64,000 nucleotides of DNA from Elymus sibiricus (taxonomy: Eukaryota > Streptophyta > Magnoliopsida > Poales > Poaceae): positions 354,498,031 through 354,562,030 of the forward strand of contig CM077672.1 of the NCBI GenBank assembly GCA_039707655.1. The letters run 5' to 3'. The position numbers were made by a program, and so were the translations under genes. Positions within the stretch are counted from its first letter, which is position 1. The number at the start of each line of letters is the position of its first letter. The notes beneath the pieces are model-generated. The model saw only the letters and a program-made list of their open reading frames with translations, did not search any database and was not told where the DNA came from. Positions 1 through 10,889 of this stretch are shown here, piece by piece.

Positions 1-2
1 AG

Positions 3-730
3 AGATGTGAAGAAACTAATCTTGTCTTGAATTGGGAGAAGTGCCACTTTATGGTGAATGAAGGCATTGTCTTGGGGCATAAAATTTCTGAAAGAGGTAT
101 TGAGGTTGATAAAGCTAAGGTTGATGCTATTGAGAAAATGCCATGTCCTAAAGATATTAAAGATATAAGAAGTTTCCTAGGTCATGCTGGTTTCTATAGG
201 AGATTTATTAAAGACTTCTCTAAAATTTCTAGGCCTCTTACCAATCTTTTGCAAAAAGATGTTTCATTTGTTTTTGATGATGATTGCCTAGAAGCCTTTG
301 AAACACTTAGGAAAGCCTTAACCACTGCACCTATTGTCCAACCACCTGATTGGAACTTGTCTTTTGAAATTATGTGTGATGCTAGTGATTATGTTGTTGG
401 TGCTGTTCTAGGACAGAGAGTTGATAAGAAATTAAATGTTATCCATTATGCTAGTAAAACTCTAGACAGTGCCCAAAGAAATTATGCTACTACTGAAAAA
501 GAATTTCTAGCAGTCGTGTTGCATGTGATAAATTCAGATCTTATATAGTTGATTGTAAAGTAACTGTTCACACCGATCATGCTGCTATTAAATATCTTAT
601 GGAAAAGAAAGATGCTAAACCTAGACTCATTAGGTGGGTTTTATTGCTACAAGAATTTGACTTGCATATTACTGATAGAAAGGGAGCTGAGAATCCCGTA
701 GCAGATAATTTGTCTAGAATGGAAAATGTT
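3..730 (+). pseudogene. E1 pol: RT C-terminal part and RNase H (frameshifted)
   Basis: The reading frame is open from base 3 and starts inside RT (NWEKCHFMV and FLGHAGFYRRFIKDFS are typical of the RT thumb/connection in Gypsy elements). RNase H follows: the first catalytic Asp is in IMCDASDYVVGAVLGQ and the second acidic residue in the ATTEKE stretch. One T is missing near 518-521, which throws the frame into a stop at 546-548; the correct sequence resumes in another frame ([11 protein letters not shown], with the TDH Asp) and ends at VADNLSRM near 720. This is a decayed retroelement polyprotein, not a host gene. Confidence 0.88.
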
Positions 731-2135
731 CTTGATGACCCACTTCCTATTAATGATGATTTTCCTGATGAACAATTAGCTGTCATAAATGCTTCTCGTA
801 ATACTCTTTGGTATGCGGATTATGCTAATTACATTGTTGCTAAATACATACCACCTAGTTTCACCTACCAACAAAAGAAAAAGTTCTTCTTTGATTTAAG
901 ACATTACTTCTGGGATGACCCACATCTTTATAAAGAAGGAGTAGATGGTATTATTAGACGTTGTATACCTGAGCATGAACAGGAACAAATCCTACGGAAG
1001 TGTCATTCCGAGGCTTACGGAGGACACCATGCGGGAGACAGAACTGCACACAAGGTATTACAATCTGGTTTTTATTGGCCTACTCTTTTCAAGGATGCTC
1101 ATAAGTTTGTCCTATCTTATGATGAATGTCAAAGAATTGGTAATGTTGGTAGACGTCAGGAAATGCCTATGAATTATTCACTTGCTATTGAACCATTTGA
1201 TGTTTGGAGATTTGATTATATGGGACCTTTTCCTAAATCCAATGGGTATACTCATATTTTAGTTGTTGTTGATTATGTTACTAAGTGGGTAGAAGCTATT
1301 CCAACTAGTAGTGCTGATCATAACACTTCTATTAAAATGCTTAAAGAAGTTATTTTCCCAAGGTTTGGAGTCCCTAGATATTTAATGACTGATGGTGGTT
1401 CACATTTTATTCATGGTGCATTCCGTAAATTGCTTGCTAAATATGATGTCAACCATAGAATTGCATCTCCATATCACCCTCAAACTAGTGGTCAAGTAGA
1501 ATTAAGCAATAGGGAAATAAAATTAATTTTGCAAAAAAACCGTCAATAGATCTAGAAAGAATTGGTCTAAGAAACTTGACGATGCATTATGGGCTTATAG
1601 AACTGCTTATAAAAATCTTATGGGTATGTCTCCTTATAAAATGGTTTATGAAAAAGCATATCATTTACCTCTTGAGTTAGAACATAAAGCATATTGGGCA
1701 ATTAAAGAACTAAATTATGATTTTAAACTAGCCGGTGAAAAGAGGTTATTTGATATTAGCTCATTAGATGAATGGAGAACCCAAGCTTATGAAAATGCCA
1801 AATTGTTTAGAGAAAAAGTAAGATGGCATGATAGAAGAATTTAAAAACGGGAATTTAAAGTAGGTAAGCAAGTTCTATTGTACAATTCTTGTTTGAGATT
1901 CTTTGCAGGAAAACTCCTCTCTAAATGGGAAGGACCGTATATCATCGAAGAAGTTTATCGCTCCGGAGCCATCAAAATAAATAACTCCGAAGGCACTAAT
2001 CCGAGAGTGGTGAATGGGCAAAGAATTAAGCACTATATTTCAGGTACCCCCATTAATGTTGAAACTAATATTATTGAAACAATTACACCAGAGGAATACA
2101 TAAGAGAGACCTTCCGGAACACTCCAGAACCCTGA
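731..2135 (+). pseudogene. E1 pol: integrase (frameshift and nonsense)
   Basis: The H2C2 zinc-binding region lies near 1003-1140 ([15 protein letters not shown], then [10 protein letters not shown]); the first Cys of the C-x-x-C pair reads Tyr, so the finger is damaged. The rve core follows, with the D-D-E residues in [15 protein letters not shown] and GQVELSNRE. One extra A in the A7 run at 1532-1538 causes a stop at 1547-1549. After 1550 another frame gives the family C-terminus (MGMSPYKMVYEKAYHLP). A single TAA at 1842-1844 then interrupts it, and the C-terminal SH3-like part (LLSKWEGPYIIEEVYRSGAIKI) runs to the stop at 2135. Three lesions plus the lost Cys make the protein non-functional. 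Confidence 0.88.
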
Positions 2136-2239
2136 AAAGGAAGAGGTATGTGATACGGTAAGTAAACCGACTCCAAAAATTCCATAAAAATACTTTCTGT
2201 CAGTTTTTGAATATTAGAAAAAATACAAAAATAAGAAAC

Positions 2240-2400
2240 AGCCGAGGGGACCCACCTGGTGCTCACGAGGCACCAGCGCGCGCCACCCCCCTGGCACGCC
2301 CTGGTGGCTCATGGGCCCCACGTGAGCCTTCCCGACTCCGTTTTTCTTCTGGATTACTTGTTTTACAAGATAAAAAATCTTTATATATACTCCCGTATGT
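2240..2400 (+). promoter_or_regulatory. Internal LTR-like promoter in front of the extra ORF of E1
   Basis: Between pol and the extra ORF lies a GC-rich segment (about 2243-2325) with the same arrangement as the LTR promoters of this window: a CACGAGGCACCAG arm, a GC-rich centre, and a CCCTGGTGGCTCATGGGCC arm. About 65 bp further is a TATA-like tract (TATATATA, about 2393-2400), and the ATG follows about 80 bp later. The E1 3' LTR has the same order at 4833-4928. I infer an internal promoter; no transcript evidence is available. Confidence 0.5.
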
Positions 2401-2476
2401 TTTGACCACCATATCGCAGAAATCTCTTCTGTTCTTGTTTCGTGCTGTTTTCTGCCAGATTTTGAGGCCAGGCATC

Positions 2477-3022
2477 ATGTCTTCTTCTTCCTCCAACAAT
2501 GTGGGAGACGATGCTTGGTTGATGCAGATGGAGCTCAAGAGGGGGGAAGAAGGAGAAGTTACCATGGAAGAAGATGATGGAGATTCGCTCGAGGTCCACC
2601 CTCCGGCCTCCGAGAGGGGAACCCTTGCCAGCATCTCCACAATTCCGAACCCGCACCGAGCTGTAAGAAGCACTTCAGGTCACGGGAATCCAGAGGTACA
2701 AGAAGGGCTTCCCCCTAGAAGGCCCTTGCATAGGTTACATCGGAACAATTTTCATAACTTAGTTCACAATTATGGGATCGAAAATACTCCTCGTATGCAT
2801 ATACCTTCCAATTGGGACCTCTCTCGTCCGAGTGGAAGTGATGCAGGAAAGAACGCTTGGGGCCCAGAGAATAAGCATATTATGGCCTAAGTCCAAAGGA
2901 ATACGGAGATGATACAGTATGTGCTCTGGGAAATCCAGAGCCTAAAAGAGATCCTAATTAATGTCATGAAGGACAAGCCCACTACTTCATCACCACCACC
3001 ATCACCGAAGAAGGAGACTTGA
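2477..3022 (+). pseudogene. E1 extra ORF downstream of pol, unknown function
   Basis: ATG at 2477 opens a 181-codon frame with one in-frame TAA at 2888-2890. The product starts MSSSSSNNVGDDAW, continues with an acidic stretch (GEVTMEEDDGDSLE), a basic middle (PPRRPLHRLHRNN) and ends in SSPPPSPKK. No signal peptide or membrane segment is visible, so it does not look like the envelope-like ORF reported for some Athila elements, although it occupies that position. I do not recognise the protein. The frame upstream of 2477 is open back to 2207, but that part overlaps the promoter-like GC-rich segment and reads like non-coding sequence; I therefore chose the ATG at 2477, downstream of the TATA-like tract. 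Confidence 0.5.
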
Positions 3023-3037
3023 GTACATGGGTATGTG

Positions 3038-3077
3038 CACTCCCCTTGGCTTGTGCCAAGCTTGGGGGAGGTGCCCC
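3038..3077 (+). other. Internal PPT-like motif in an imperfect hairpin (E1)
   Basis: AAGCTTGGGGGAG (about 3058-3070) is the same purine motif that forms the real PPT at 4558-4572, but it sits about 1.5 kb upstream. It can pair imperfectly with CTCCCCTTGGCTT (about 3040-3052). Similar internal copies occur in B1 and B3-B5. Confidence 0.5.
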
Positions 3078-4557
3078 GGTATCGTATCACCATCACTTTT
3101 ATTATCTTTACCTATTTTTAGTTCGATCCTTACTTATTTCGTGATCTAGTTGAATAAAAGTTTAGTATGGTCTATTTTCGAGTGATTAGCTTCGTGATCT
3201 ATCTATCTATGTAATCGAGTTGAGAGTCATATAATAAAGAGTAGTTGGAGTTTTTGTTCCTTTACTTTCATGTTCCAATTCTAGCAATGAAAATAATGAA
3301 AAAGATCATATGCTAATCTTATGGAAAGTAATGGCATTACATAAAGAAAAGTATAAGTGGTAAAATTTATTGGAAGTTAAGAAACATAGCATTAGTCAAT
3401 GATGCAATTCATGAAAAAGTTAATAAGGGAAGAGAAGATTCACATGCAAATATACTATCTTGGACATCTTTTATGATTGTGAGCCCCCATTAAGTATTTT
3501 ATGTCAAATTGTTGACGTTGGAGAAGGAAGACAACATAATGAATTATGTTTGTTCATATTCACATAGAAGTTATATTGTTATAGATCCTCCAACATGTGG
3601 TGCTTGCCTAATATCTTTGCTAGCCAAAAATCCGCACCAAGTAGAGATACTACTTGTGCATCCAAAACCCTTAAACCCAGTTTCATGTCATGAGAGTCCA
3701 CTATATCTACCTAGGGATTGAATAAGATCCTTCAAGTAAGTTGTCATCGGTGCAAAAAGAAATAAAAATTGCCTCTAAATATGTCTGAACTTTTATTGTA
3801 AGGGAAATAAGCTTTGTATGAACTTGTGATGGTAAAGAAATAAAAGTGACAGACTGCATAATAAAGGTTGCTATCACAAGGGGCAATATAAAGTGACGTT
3901 CCTTTGCATTAAGAGCTCTTGCATCCAACAACAAAAAGCGCATGACAACCTCTGCTTCCCTCCCCGAAGGGCCTATCCTTTACTTTCATGTATTTACTTT
4001 TTATGCAAGAGTCAATAGTGTTCTTCTCTACTTCCTTTTTATTTTTCTCTTTTGCAAGCATCATGTGGTGGGGAAAGATCTAGGCACATATATCCAGTTG
4101 GATATGAGTGATCATGAGTTATTATTGTTGACATCACCCTTGAGGTGAATAAGTTGGGAGGCGAAATCACAAGCCCCTATCTTTCTATGTGTCTGACTGA
4201 AACTTTTTGCTCCATATATATGTCGTGAGTGTTAGCAATCATAGAAGACTAAATGATGGTTGAGTATGTGGACTTGCTAAATAGCTCCTACATGAGACCC
4301 TTCCTGAAAATATGATGAATTGCAATTGCATTGTTGACTGAGAACATAGTTTGTTAGTTTTCAAGAAAGTTTATGCCTTATACTCTATTGTTGTGATGAA
4401 TTGTTACTTACTCATGAGAAGTTTATGATAATAAATATTGCTGTTATAATAATGGTCATGATGCTACTATGTCCGTATTTTGTTTTTATCGACACCTCTC
4501 TCTAAACATGTGGACATGATTATCGATATCGGCTTTCGCTTGAGGACAAGCGAGGTC
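3078..4557 (+). other. E1 3' untranslated region, no gene seen
   Basis: AT-rich sequence without a coding signal; short open frames (for example 3509-3721 and 3942-4148) show no family features. Related 3' regions occur in the B elements (for example the CATCCAAAACCCTTAAACCCAG stretch near 3660 has a counterpart near 46280 and on the minus strand near 55180), so part of this region is shared between E1 and the B family. Confidence 0.6.
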
Positions 4558-4572
4558 TAAGCTTGGGGGAGT
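4558..4572 (+). other. Polypurine tract of E1
   Basis: TAAGCTTGGGGGAGT lies directly against the first base of the 3' LTR, the position from which plus-strand synthesis is primed in LTR retrotransposons. Confidence 0.8.
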
Positions 4573-6074
4573 TGATACGTCCATTTTGCATCATGTTTTG
4601 CTACTGTTATTTATAGTGTTTTTAATCAATATAACACTTTGTGGAGCAATTCTAATGCCTTTTCTCTCTTAATATGCAAGATTCACACAAGGAGGGAGAA
4701 TGCCGGCAGCTGGAATTCTGGACCTGAAAAAGCTATGTCAGAGATACCTATTCTGCACATCTCCAAATGAGCTAAAATTTTACAAAGATTTATTTTGGAA
4801 TAAATAAAAATACTGAAAGCAAAAAGTACCAGAGGGGGCCACCCAGGTGCCCACGAGGCACCAGGGCGCACCCTGGTACCTCGTGGGGCCCCTGGCCAGC
4901 CTTTGGCCCCCATTTTCTGGTATATAAGTGCATTTGCCCTAGAAAAAATATAGAGAAGACTTTCGGGACGGTGCGCCGCCATCTCGAGGCGGAACTTGGG
5001 CAGGAGCACTTTTGCTCTCCGGCGGAGAGATTCTGCAGGGGAAACTTCCCTCTGGGAGGGGGAAATCGTCGCCATCGACATCACCAGCGATCCTCTCATC
5101 GTGGGAGGACTAATCTTCATCAACATCTTCACCAGCACCATCTCATCTCAAACCCTAATTCGTCTCTTGTATTCAATCTTTGTCTCAAAACCTCAGATTG
5201 GTACCTGTGGGTTGCTAGTAGTGTTGATTACATCTTGTAGTTGATGCTAGTTGGTTTATTTAGTGGAAGATTATATGTTCAGATCTATTATGCTATTCAA
5301 CACCTCTCTGATCTTGGACATGATTATGATTTGTGAGTAGTTACTTTTGTTCTTGAGGACATGGGAGAAGTCTTGTCATAAGTAATCATGTGAATTTGGT
5401 ATTCGTTCGATATTTTGATGATATGTATGTTGTTGATTCCCTTAGTGGTGTCATGTGAACGTCGACTACATGACACTTCACCATCTTTGGGCCTAAGGGA
5501 ATGCATTGTGAAGTAGTAATTAGATGATGGGTTGCTAGAGTGATAGAAGCTTAAAGCCTAGTTTATGCACTATTTCGTAAGGGGCTGATTTGAATCCATA
5601 TGTTTAATGCTATGGTTAGAGTTATCTTAATTCTTCTTTCGTAGTTGCGGATGCTTGCGAGAGGGGGTAATCATAAGTGGGAGGCTTGTTCAAGTGAGAA
5701 CAGCACCCAAGCACCGGTCCACCCACATATCAAATTATCAAAGTAGCGAACGCGAATCAAATAAACATGATGAAAGTGACTAGATGAAATTCCCATATGT
5801 CCTCGAGAACGCTTTACTTACTATAAGAGATCGTTCCGGCTTGTTCTTTGCTACAAAAAGGATTGGGCCAACTTGCTGCACTCTTTATTACTATTGCTAC
5901 TTGTCACTTGTTACAAATTATCTTGCTATCAAACTACTCGTTACCGATAATTTCAGTGCTTGCAGAAAACACTTTGCTGAAAACCGCTTGCCATTTCCTT
6001 CTGCTCCTTGTTGGGTTCGACACTCTTACTTATCGAAAGGACTGCGATTGATCCCCTATACTTGTGGGTCATCA
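4573..6074 (+). mobile_element. E1 3' LTR
   Basis: Starts TGATACGTCC just after the PPT and ends CTTGTGGGTCATCA, giving the expected TG...CA ends and a length of 1502 bp. It contains a promoter-like block at 4833-4928 and no coding region. Confidence 0.85.
4833..4928 (+). promoter_or_regulatory. LTR promoter: GC-rich palindrome plus TATA box
   Basis: The arms CCCACGAGGCACCAGGGCG and CCCTGGTACCTCGTGGGGCC form an imperfect inverted repeat (about 4846-4896). A TATA box (TATATAAG, 4921-4928) follows about 25 bp later. The same order is present in every Athila-like LTR of the window. Confidence 0.7.
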
Positions 6075-7419
6075 GGGGCCCCCGAGGTATGTAGGTAGGC
6101 TAGGTCTATGGCCCATACAGACGCGCGCCAGGGAGTAGCATGCCGATCTGGCGATCTGCCGATCCCAGCGAGGCAGCAACCGAGTCGTTCGATAGCGAGC
6201 TATCAGCGGAAGTATTTCCTTTCACATAAAAAAAGAGCGATCAGCGGCCTGGACGGTCCTTCCTATTCTGTTCGACTGCTCGATCACGCAGAAACGATTT
6301 CCAGGTCCCAGCCCTAGCTGCTGCCCGCCGACGCCGCGTACACGCACGCACGCACGCACTCCCGCCTCGCCGCCCCTGGTAATTTCCTTCCTAATCTGGT
6401 TATGTTTTCCGCTGATATGATTTCAAATCCGGGCCCCCTTTGGCATTTGCAGATTTGCTCAAATGTTCTCTTCTCAATCAGGCCTGTTCTCAATCCTCTA
6501 CAGAGTGCAGACTCTAGGCGCTGCGTAGTTCCCTGTGTATTTGTATACGCACACGCACTGAAATTTGACATCACTCCATCAGGTATTGAGGTATATTCAT
6601 ATAATACTGATATAACAATATGCATTTGATGCATAGCCGGCACTGTTCAACAATTGATAGAACAAATTGTTTTGTTTTCAGCATTGTGTGTGTGTTATTA
6701 TGGCGTCCTCCAGTAAGAGGAAATATCCATCGGGTAGCGACAAAAGGAAAAAGAAGAAGGAAGTGGAGAAATTGACACACACACAACGCGGAGGCATTTA
6801 AAGATATATTTGGATTTTTATTGAGCTCGGGCACCCTGAATTCATTAAGTGACAATGAACTTGAAGAGTGTTGCACAAAATTTGCAGAAACTTTCTCTCT
6901 TAATGGTTCATCTGATGTTGAGGTATATGATCTTATTTCTGAATTGAAGATTATGAGATTCACTTTGCCGGATGGCGTAATGCCAGCTATGGAGATTTTC
7001 GGGCATGTCAAAGGAGTTGATTGTTATCCTAATATCTCCATTGCCTATCGCATCTTATTTACCGTGCCTGTGACGGTCGCATTGGTCGAAAGAAACTTTT
7101 TGAAATTGAAATTATTGAAGAATTATTTGAGGTCAACAATGACTCAAGAGAGGTTAAATGGTTTGGCTACATTATGCATTGAGAAGAAATTATTGGATGA
7201 GATTGACATCGACCCCATCATAAGTGATTTTGCATTGAGGAATGTTAGAAGAAATTTTTAAGGTAATATGTATAAATTATTTGATACGCGTACTGATTTT
7301 GGATGCATTTAAGTGTTACTGATAATAATTTATATATACGTATATTACAATGACATGTATATTAAGGGCCCCAATATTTAGTTTGCCCCGGGCCCCCCAA
7401 AATCTCAGGACCGGCCCTG
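6075..7419 (+). mobile_element. hAT-A: decayed hAT transposon with transposase remnants
   Basis: The right end (ending CAGGACCGGCCCTG at 7419) reads in reverse complement CAGGGCCGGTCCTGAG followed by ATTTTGGGGGGCCC. This matches the left end of hAT-B at 7716 almost base for base. The left end is cut by the E1 insertion; only the inner GGGGCCCCCGAGG is left at 6075. Inside are the start and end of a hAT transposase joined by a deletion. The segment 6120-6700 holds a GC-rich leader and a possible 5' UTR intron (donor GTAATTT at 6378, acceptor TTTTCAG ending at 6681). Confidence 0.7.
6700..7261 (+). pseudogene. hAT transposase remnant (N-terminus joined to dimerisation domain)
   Basis: ATG at 6700 starts MASSSKRKYPSGSDKRKKKK, a basic N-terminus typical of plant hAT/ZMYM-like (TTF-type) transposases, and hits TAA at about 6799-6801. 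In another frame, from about 6782, the C-terminus is open to 7261: AEAFKDIFGFLLSS... then YPNISIAYRILFTVPVTVAL, VERNFLKLKLLKNYLRSTM and TQERLNGLATLCIE, the hAT C-terminal dimerisation domain (PF05699 type). The zinc finger and catalytic core, which should be several hundred residues, are missing. The join falls in a CACACACACAA stretch near 6776-6787, suggesting a microhomology deletion. It cannot encode an active transposase. Confidence 0.8.
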
Positions 7420-7530
7420 TACCCCTCACACTGCGGTGTTGGTTGGGGCCGGGCTTGAGCGACATTGTAAAACGTATGTTGGCTGATTTGCCTCCTTAAG
7501 TAATAGAATCTCCCTTTGCCCCACAAAAAA
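7420..7530 (+). other. Possible 3' end of a retroposed (LINE-like) sequence
   Basis: The segment ends TTAAGTAATAGAATCTCCC then TTTGCCCCACAAAAAAAA, resembling the 3' UTR plus short A tail of grass LINEs or retroposed transcripts. It lies exactly at the border of repeat copy 1. No target duplication could be shown; the identification is weak. Confidence 0.3.
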
Positions 7531-7715
7531 AAGCTACACCAGGTTAGCCAGTTGGCTTCACCGACCGTTATCATTGCACGCCATTTAATGAAGCTAGTCT
7601 CTCATTTCTAGATTGATTAATCTATATATATTAGTAGCACAGGTTTGGGACGTGATTAGAATCATGATACAAAGTTCTTGTCATTAGCTTGCCCAGGCAA
7701 TCACTTGGTCACCCT

Positions 7716-8478
7716 CAGGGACGGTCCTGAGATTTTGGAGGCCCGGGGCGAAACCAAAACTCGGGGCCCCTTGGCATAACCATCATACCAATAATAATCA
7801 ATATCTCTATGGTGTTTGTCATCCTTATTTCTGATCATCCAGTCTGCTTCTAAAGCATACAAGGTATGTTATGATACTGCAAAAACATCTCCGCTAGTCG
7901 TCTCCCAGTTAGCAAAAAACCCCTAGTGCCTCCAACACTGCCCGATCCTTCCCCGTAACATACGAACAAATAAGAGGAATATACTATGGGTGAAACCTAC
8001 CATATTTTTAGTGTTGTATAATAAAAATAGGATTTTTTTTTTGAAGTTTCTAAACAAATATCAGTCTATTTTGGATCCGTTGCACGGACACTTTGCTACT
8101 GCGTGTATATATATTCGCATCGTGTATACATATTAAATCCATCCAAAACCAATATTCTATGAAATAGTTTATACACACAAATACACAATGTTAAAAATAA
8201 AAAATATACAACATAACTTGAATAGTGCAAAACTATGCGTCATATATGCAAAGATAAAACACTTATAATTAGCTAATAGGGAGTAGTAATATGGTATACC
8301 TAGGATTAGCTGGATCAGCATCGGTGACGGTTTGGTCGGGCGCTCAGCGGCGATGCGGTGTGTAGTGGCAGCACGATGTACATGGATGGGTAAGGACGTC
8401 TACTCTCGGCGATGACGGAAACCTCGACTGGAGGTTGGAGAGCGGAGTTTGCCGGTGAACAGCCACTCGCGATCAAAG

Positions 8479-8510
<32 letters not shown>

Positions 8511-8852
8511 TCGGGAAAGGATCGACATACTTGTGAAGATGGGAACTCGCGATCGAATCTCGCCATCACGGAAAGGAATTAATTTTTTTGACAGGATCAC
8601 GCAAAGGAATTTAGGAAACTGAACATGCGCGTTCGAGAGACTAGGAGCTACAACGGACGAGGATTTAAGGAAGGAGCGGCTGCGTGCGTGGGCTAGCCAC
8701 TGCTTGCATCTGCATGTCCACCTATGGCCTAGTTGCGTACGTATGTGGGCTAGCCTAGTAGGCTGCGTGCATACCTTGGGTGGGGGCCCCTGCATCTTGG
8801 GGGCCCGGGGCGGCCGCCCCCTCTGCCCCCCCCCCCCTCAGGGCCGGCCCTG
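7716..8852 (+). mobile_element. hAT-B: non-autonomous hAT transposon
   Basis: Terminal inverted repeats are CAGGGACGGTCCTGAG (left) and, in reverse complement, CAGGGCCGGCCCTGAG (right), 14 of 16 identical. Flanking 8-mers gtcaccct (7708-7715) and ggcaccct (8853-8860) differ at one base, as expected for a hAT 8-bp target duplication. Repeat copy 2 at 11061-11080 shows the unoccupied site with one ggcaccct. No transposase is present in its 1137 bp. The left end is nearly identical to the hAT-A end, so hAT-A is the obvious relative that once supplied transposase. It carries a 41-base C run. Confidence 0.9.
8479..8519 (+). repeat. Poly-C homopolymer, 41 bases
   Basis: An uninterrupted run of 41 C inside hAT-B; a second run of 12 C lies at 8826-8837. 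Runs of this length are prone to slippage and to assembly error, and can form G-quadruplex or i-motif structures. Confidence 0.9.
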
Positions 8853-9957
8853 GGCACCCTTGCACAAGGTAAAAATCACGGGCAAGGGAAGCAAATTAGA
8901 GAGGCTATGGGTATAGGTCGGTACTGGTATTAATGAGAAACAGAGGTATTTGTTCTTTGTGATTCATGCTCTCAAGAGATTTTTTTAGTTTTGTTTCTAA
9001 AGTTTCCTCGCCAAACGAATAGTCAGTGGCCTGGCCACCATTAATTGCACCACTTTGCCTTCTCTTTCTATCTATCTTCTTTTATGTTACAACCTCTCAC
9101 ATTGGCCACCACCATGTGTCCCGTTTCGAGCATGCCTAGCTGATGACATTGTGAATATGGAACCTTTAATACCTAGTTCATCGCCCCGTATGATTCTTTC
9201 AGTGCCTACTTTGCCTATCATACACGGCCACCACTACCATGCGTGCCAAACTGCCAACCCTAAATCACACATACGAATCTAAACCCCGATAAAAGTAAAC
9301 AAACATATACAACAAAACCAAAGTTAAAAACAAAAAACCTGCACATTATTTAAAATTGTTGCATTCATTCTTTACTTTAGTATATTGAGATGTGAAGACC
9401 AACACATGGTTCCCAATGTTGTCAGAGCTTTGGTTCGTCCGTTCACCATCCATACCTAACCAAGTCCAAAGGTTGACTGGCCCATCCGAACGAGGAGTGC
9501 CCCATCATAAGTTGTACCCTATCATCATGACATGTACACACACGCCAAAGAAAAGTGACTTTCAAAAGTGAGATACGTAACTGACTATTGGTAGGCCTAA
9601 CTTGCCGATGTAAGGAGGCACTAGGACAACCGTAGAAACACAAGTGTTGATGATGCCACATGGATAGACCAGTGCAACCACAACCAGACTACCATCATTG
9701 GTATCTATAATGAAGCACTTATGCGGAATATTAATGGGTAGAGCCTCGCTCCTAAATGTTACTCGATCGATCTACTACACCGGAACTCATGATTATGGAT
9801 CCATATTCTTTAGTATTGTACAACCCCTAATACATTAAAGGAAACATATTTTCATTCTCGTGGAATAAGAAACCCTCGTGCCTTAATGGAAAGAGCACTA
9901 TATAATTGTTTTGTTATGTACTTCCACAGTAGTTGTGAAACTAGTATTACTAGATCC

Positions 9958-10889
9958 GAACTCACTTCTCTCCGGCGTGCTGGTCCTCTTGGACCAAGCA
10001 TGGAGACTTCCCGACGTCATTCTTCCGTACGCACAACCAAGGGTTTTGCTGGCTCCGGGAGGGAGCGGCGGCGGCGCGCCCTCATCCCACGCTGGAGTTG
10101 TGGCTGGATTGGTTTCCTAGGAATATAAGCATTTATGTTCTTATACCCATCATTCTTAGGCACATTTTGAACCTTTTACCTTTAAAGAGAATCTGGGAGT
10201 TTGATATAATGAGAGTGGATTTTCTGAGCTGGGAGTGTGCCTTGACCTACATTTTAGATATTTCTAATATACCAAAATTTTCAAGAATGATTTTAGGCAT
10301 TGTAGTACTAGAGATAATCTGGCCTATAAAGTTTCACTGTGATTTGTCCATTTGGGAGAGACCCGAAAGAGAAAGTTCTATAATTTTTTATTCAGATATA
10401 TTTGCCGCCACTTATTCTTTTTGTGTGCGTCACATACCATTGGTTTTATCTACAATCATTATTTTTTGAGAATATTTGTTACAATTGTAATATTGCATTA
10501 TCATACTGAAAGTTAAGGGGCATAACTACATCCAACTCAATCGCAACTGTCTGGGTACCATTGAAGAGAGCACACACGACTTGATGGAGCCGCAAAACTA
10601 AGTCGAGAAAAGGGAGCAAGGTTGAGTGTGACCCACTTGTCATCACTACATACATGTGAGAGGGGACCGCCATGAAGGAAAAGTATAGATTAACCACCAA
10701 CCTCCCTCCCTAATATGTTTTACCATGGTCATTATTGATTAATAGTTCACAACTTCATTGATCAATTAAACAATTTATTTAGTTGTTTTAAAATCATGCA
10801 CGTCACGTACAGAAGGCCGACAACATATCCACGTACACCCCCTATGCCAATCACCTTGGTATATGATTTAATTGTTCTTTCTTCTACCA
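9958..10889. other. Spacer between the direct repeats, no gene recognised
   Basis: The first 150 bases are GC-rich with an open frame (9911-10120) ending in LLAPGGSGGGAPSSHAGVV, which may be an old exon scrap but matches nothing I recognise. The remainder is AT-rich without motifs. Confidence 0.5.

Larger units (their letters stand above)
1..6074 (+). mobile_element. Athila-like Ty3/Gypsy retrotransposon E1, 3' part
   Basis: The left window edge cuts the element inside reverse transcriptase, so the 5' LTR, gag and protease are not visible. What remains, in order, is the end of RT, RNase H, integrase, an extra small ORF, a long 3' untranslated region, a polypurine tract and a complete 3' LTR that begins TGATACG and ends GTCATCA. 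RT-RNase H-integrase order places it in Ty3/Gypsy; the terminal sequence, long 3' region and extra ORF fit the Athila group. The LTR ends directly against a GGGGCCCCC tract that matches the inner part of a hAT terminal repeat, so E1 appears to have inserted there. The expected 5-bp target duplication would be ggggc (6075-6079), but its partner lies outside the window. Confidence 0.85.
7531..9957 (+). repeat. Direct repeat copy 1 (interrupted by hAT-B)
   Basis: From AGCTACACCAGGTTAGCC to about CTAGTATTACTAGATCCGA the sequence is closely similar to 10890-12612. Without hAT-B and one target-site copy it is about 1.28 kb. The two copies match along their whole length with scattered substitutions and small indels. 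No convincing coding region is seen in either copy. Confidence 0.85.

Noticed and set aside
2207..2476. Upstream part of the frame that precedes the extra ORF of E1 as coding sequence
   Set aside because: It overlaps the palindrome-TATA promoter block, and its translation is rich in Ala, Pro and Arg from GC-rich repeats.
10098..10469. 123-codon open frame in the spacer between the direct repeats
   Set aside because: AT-rich with no recognisable domain or codon signal and not preserved elsewhere in the window.
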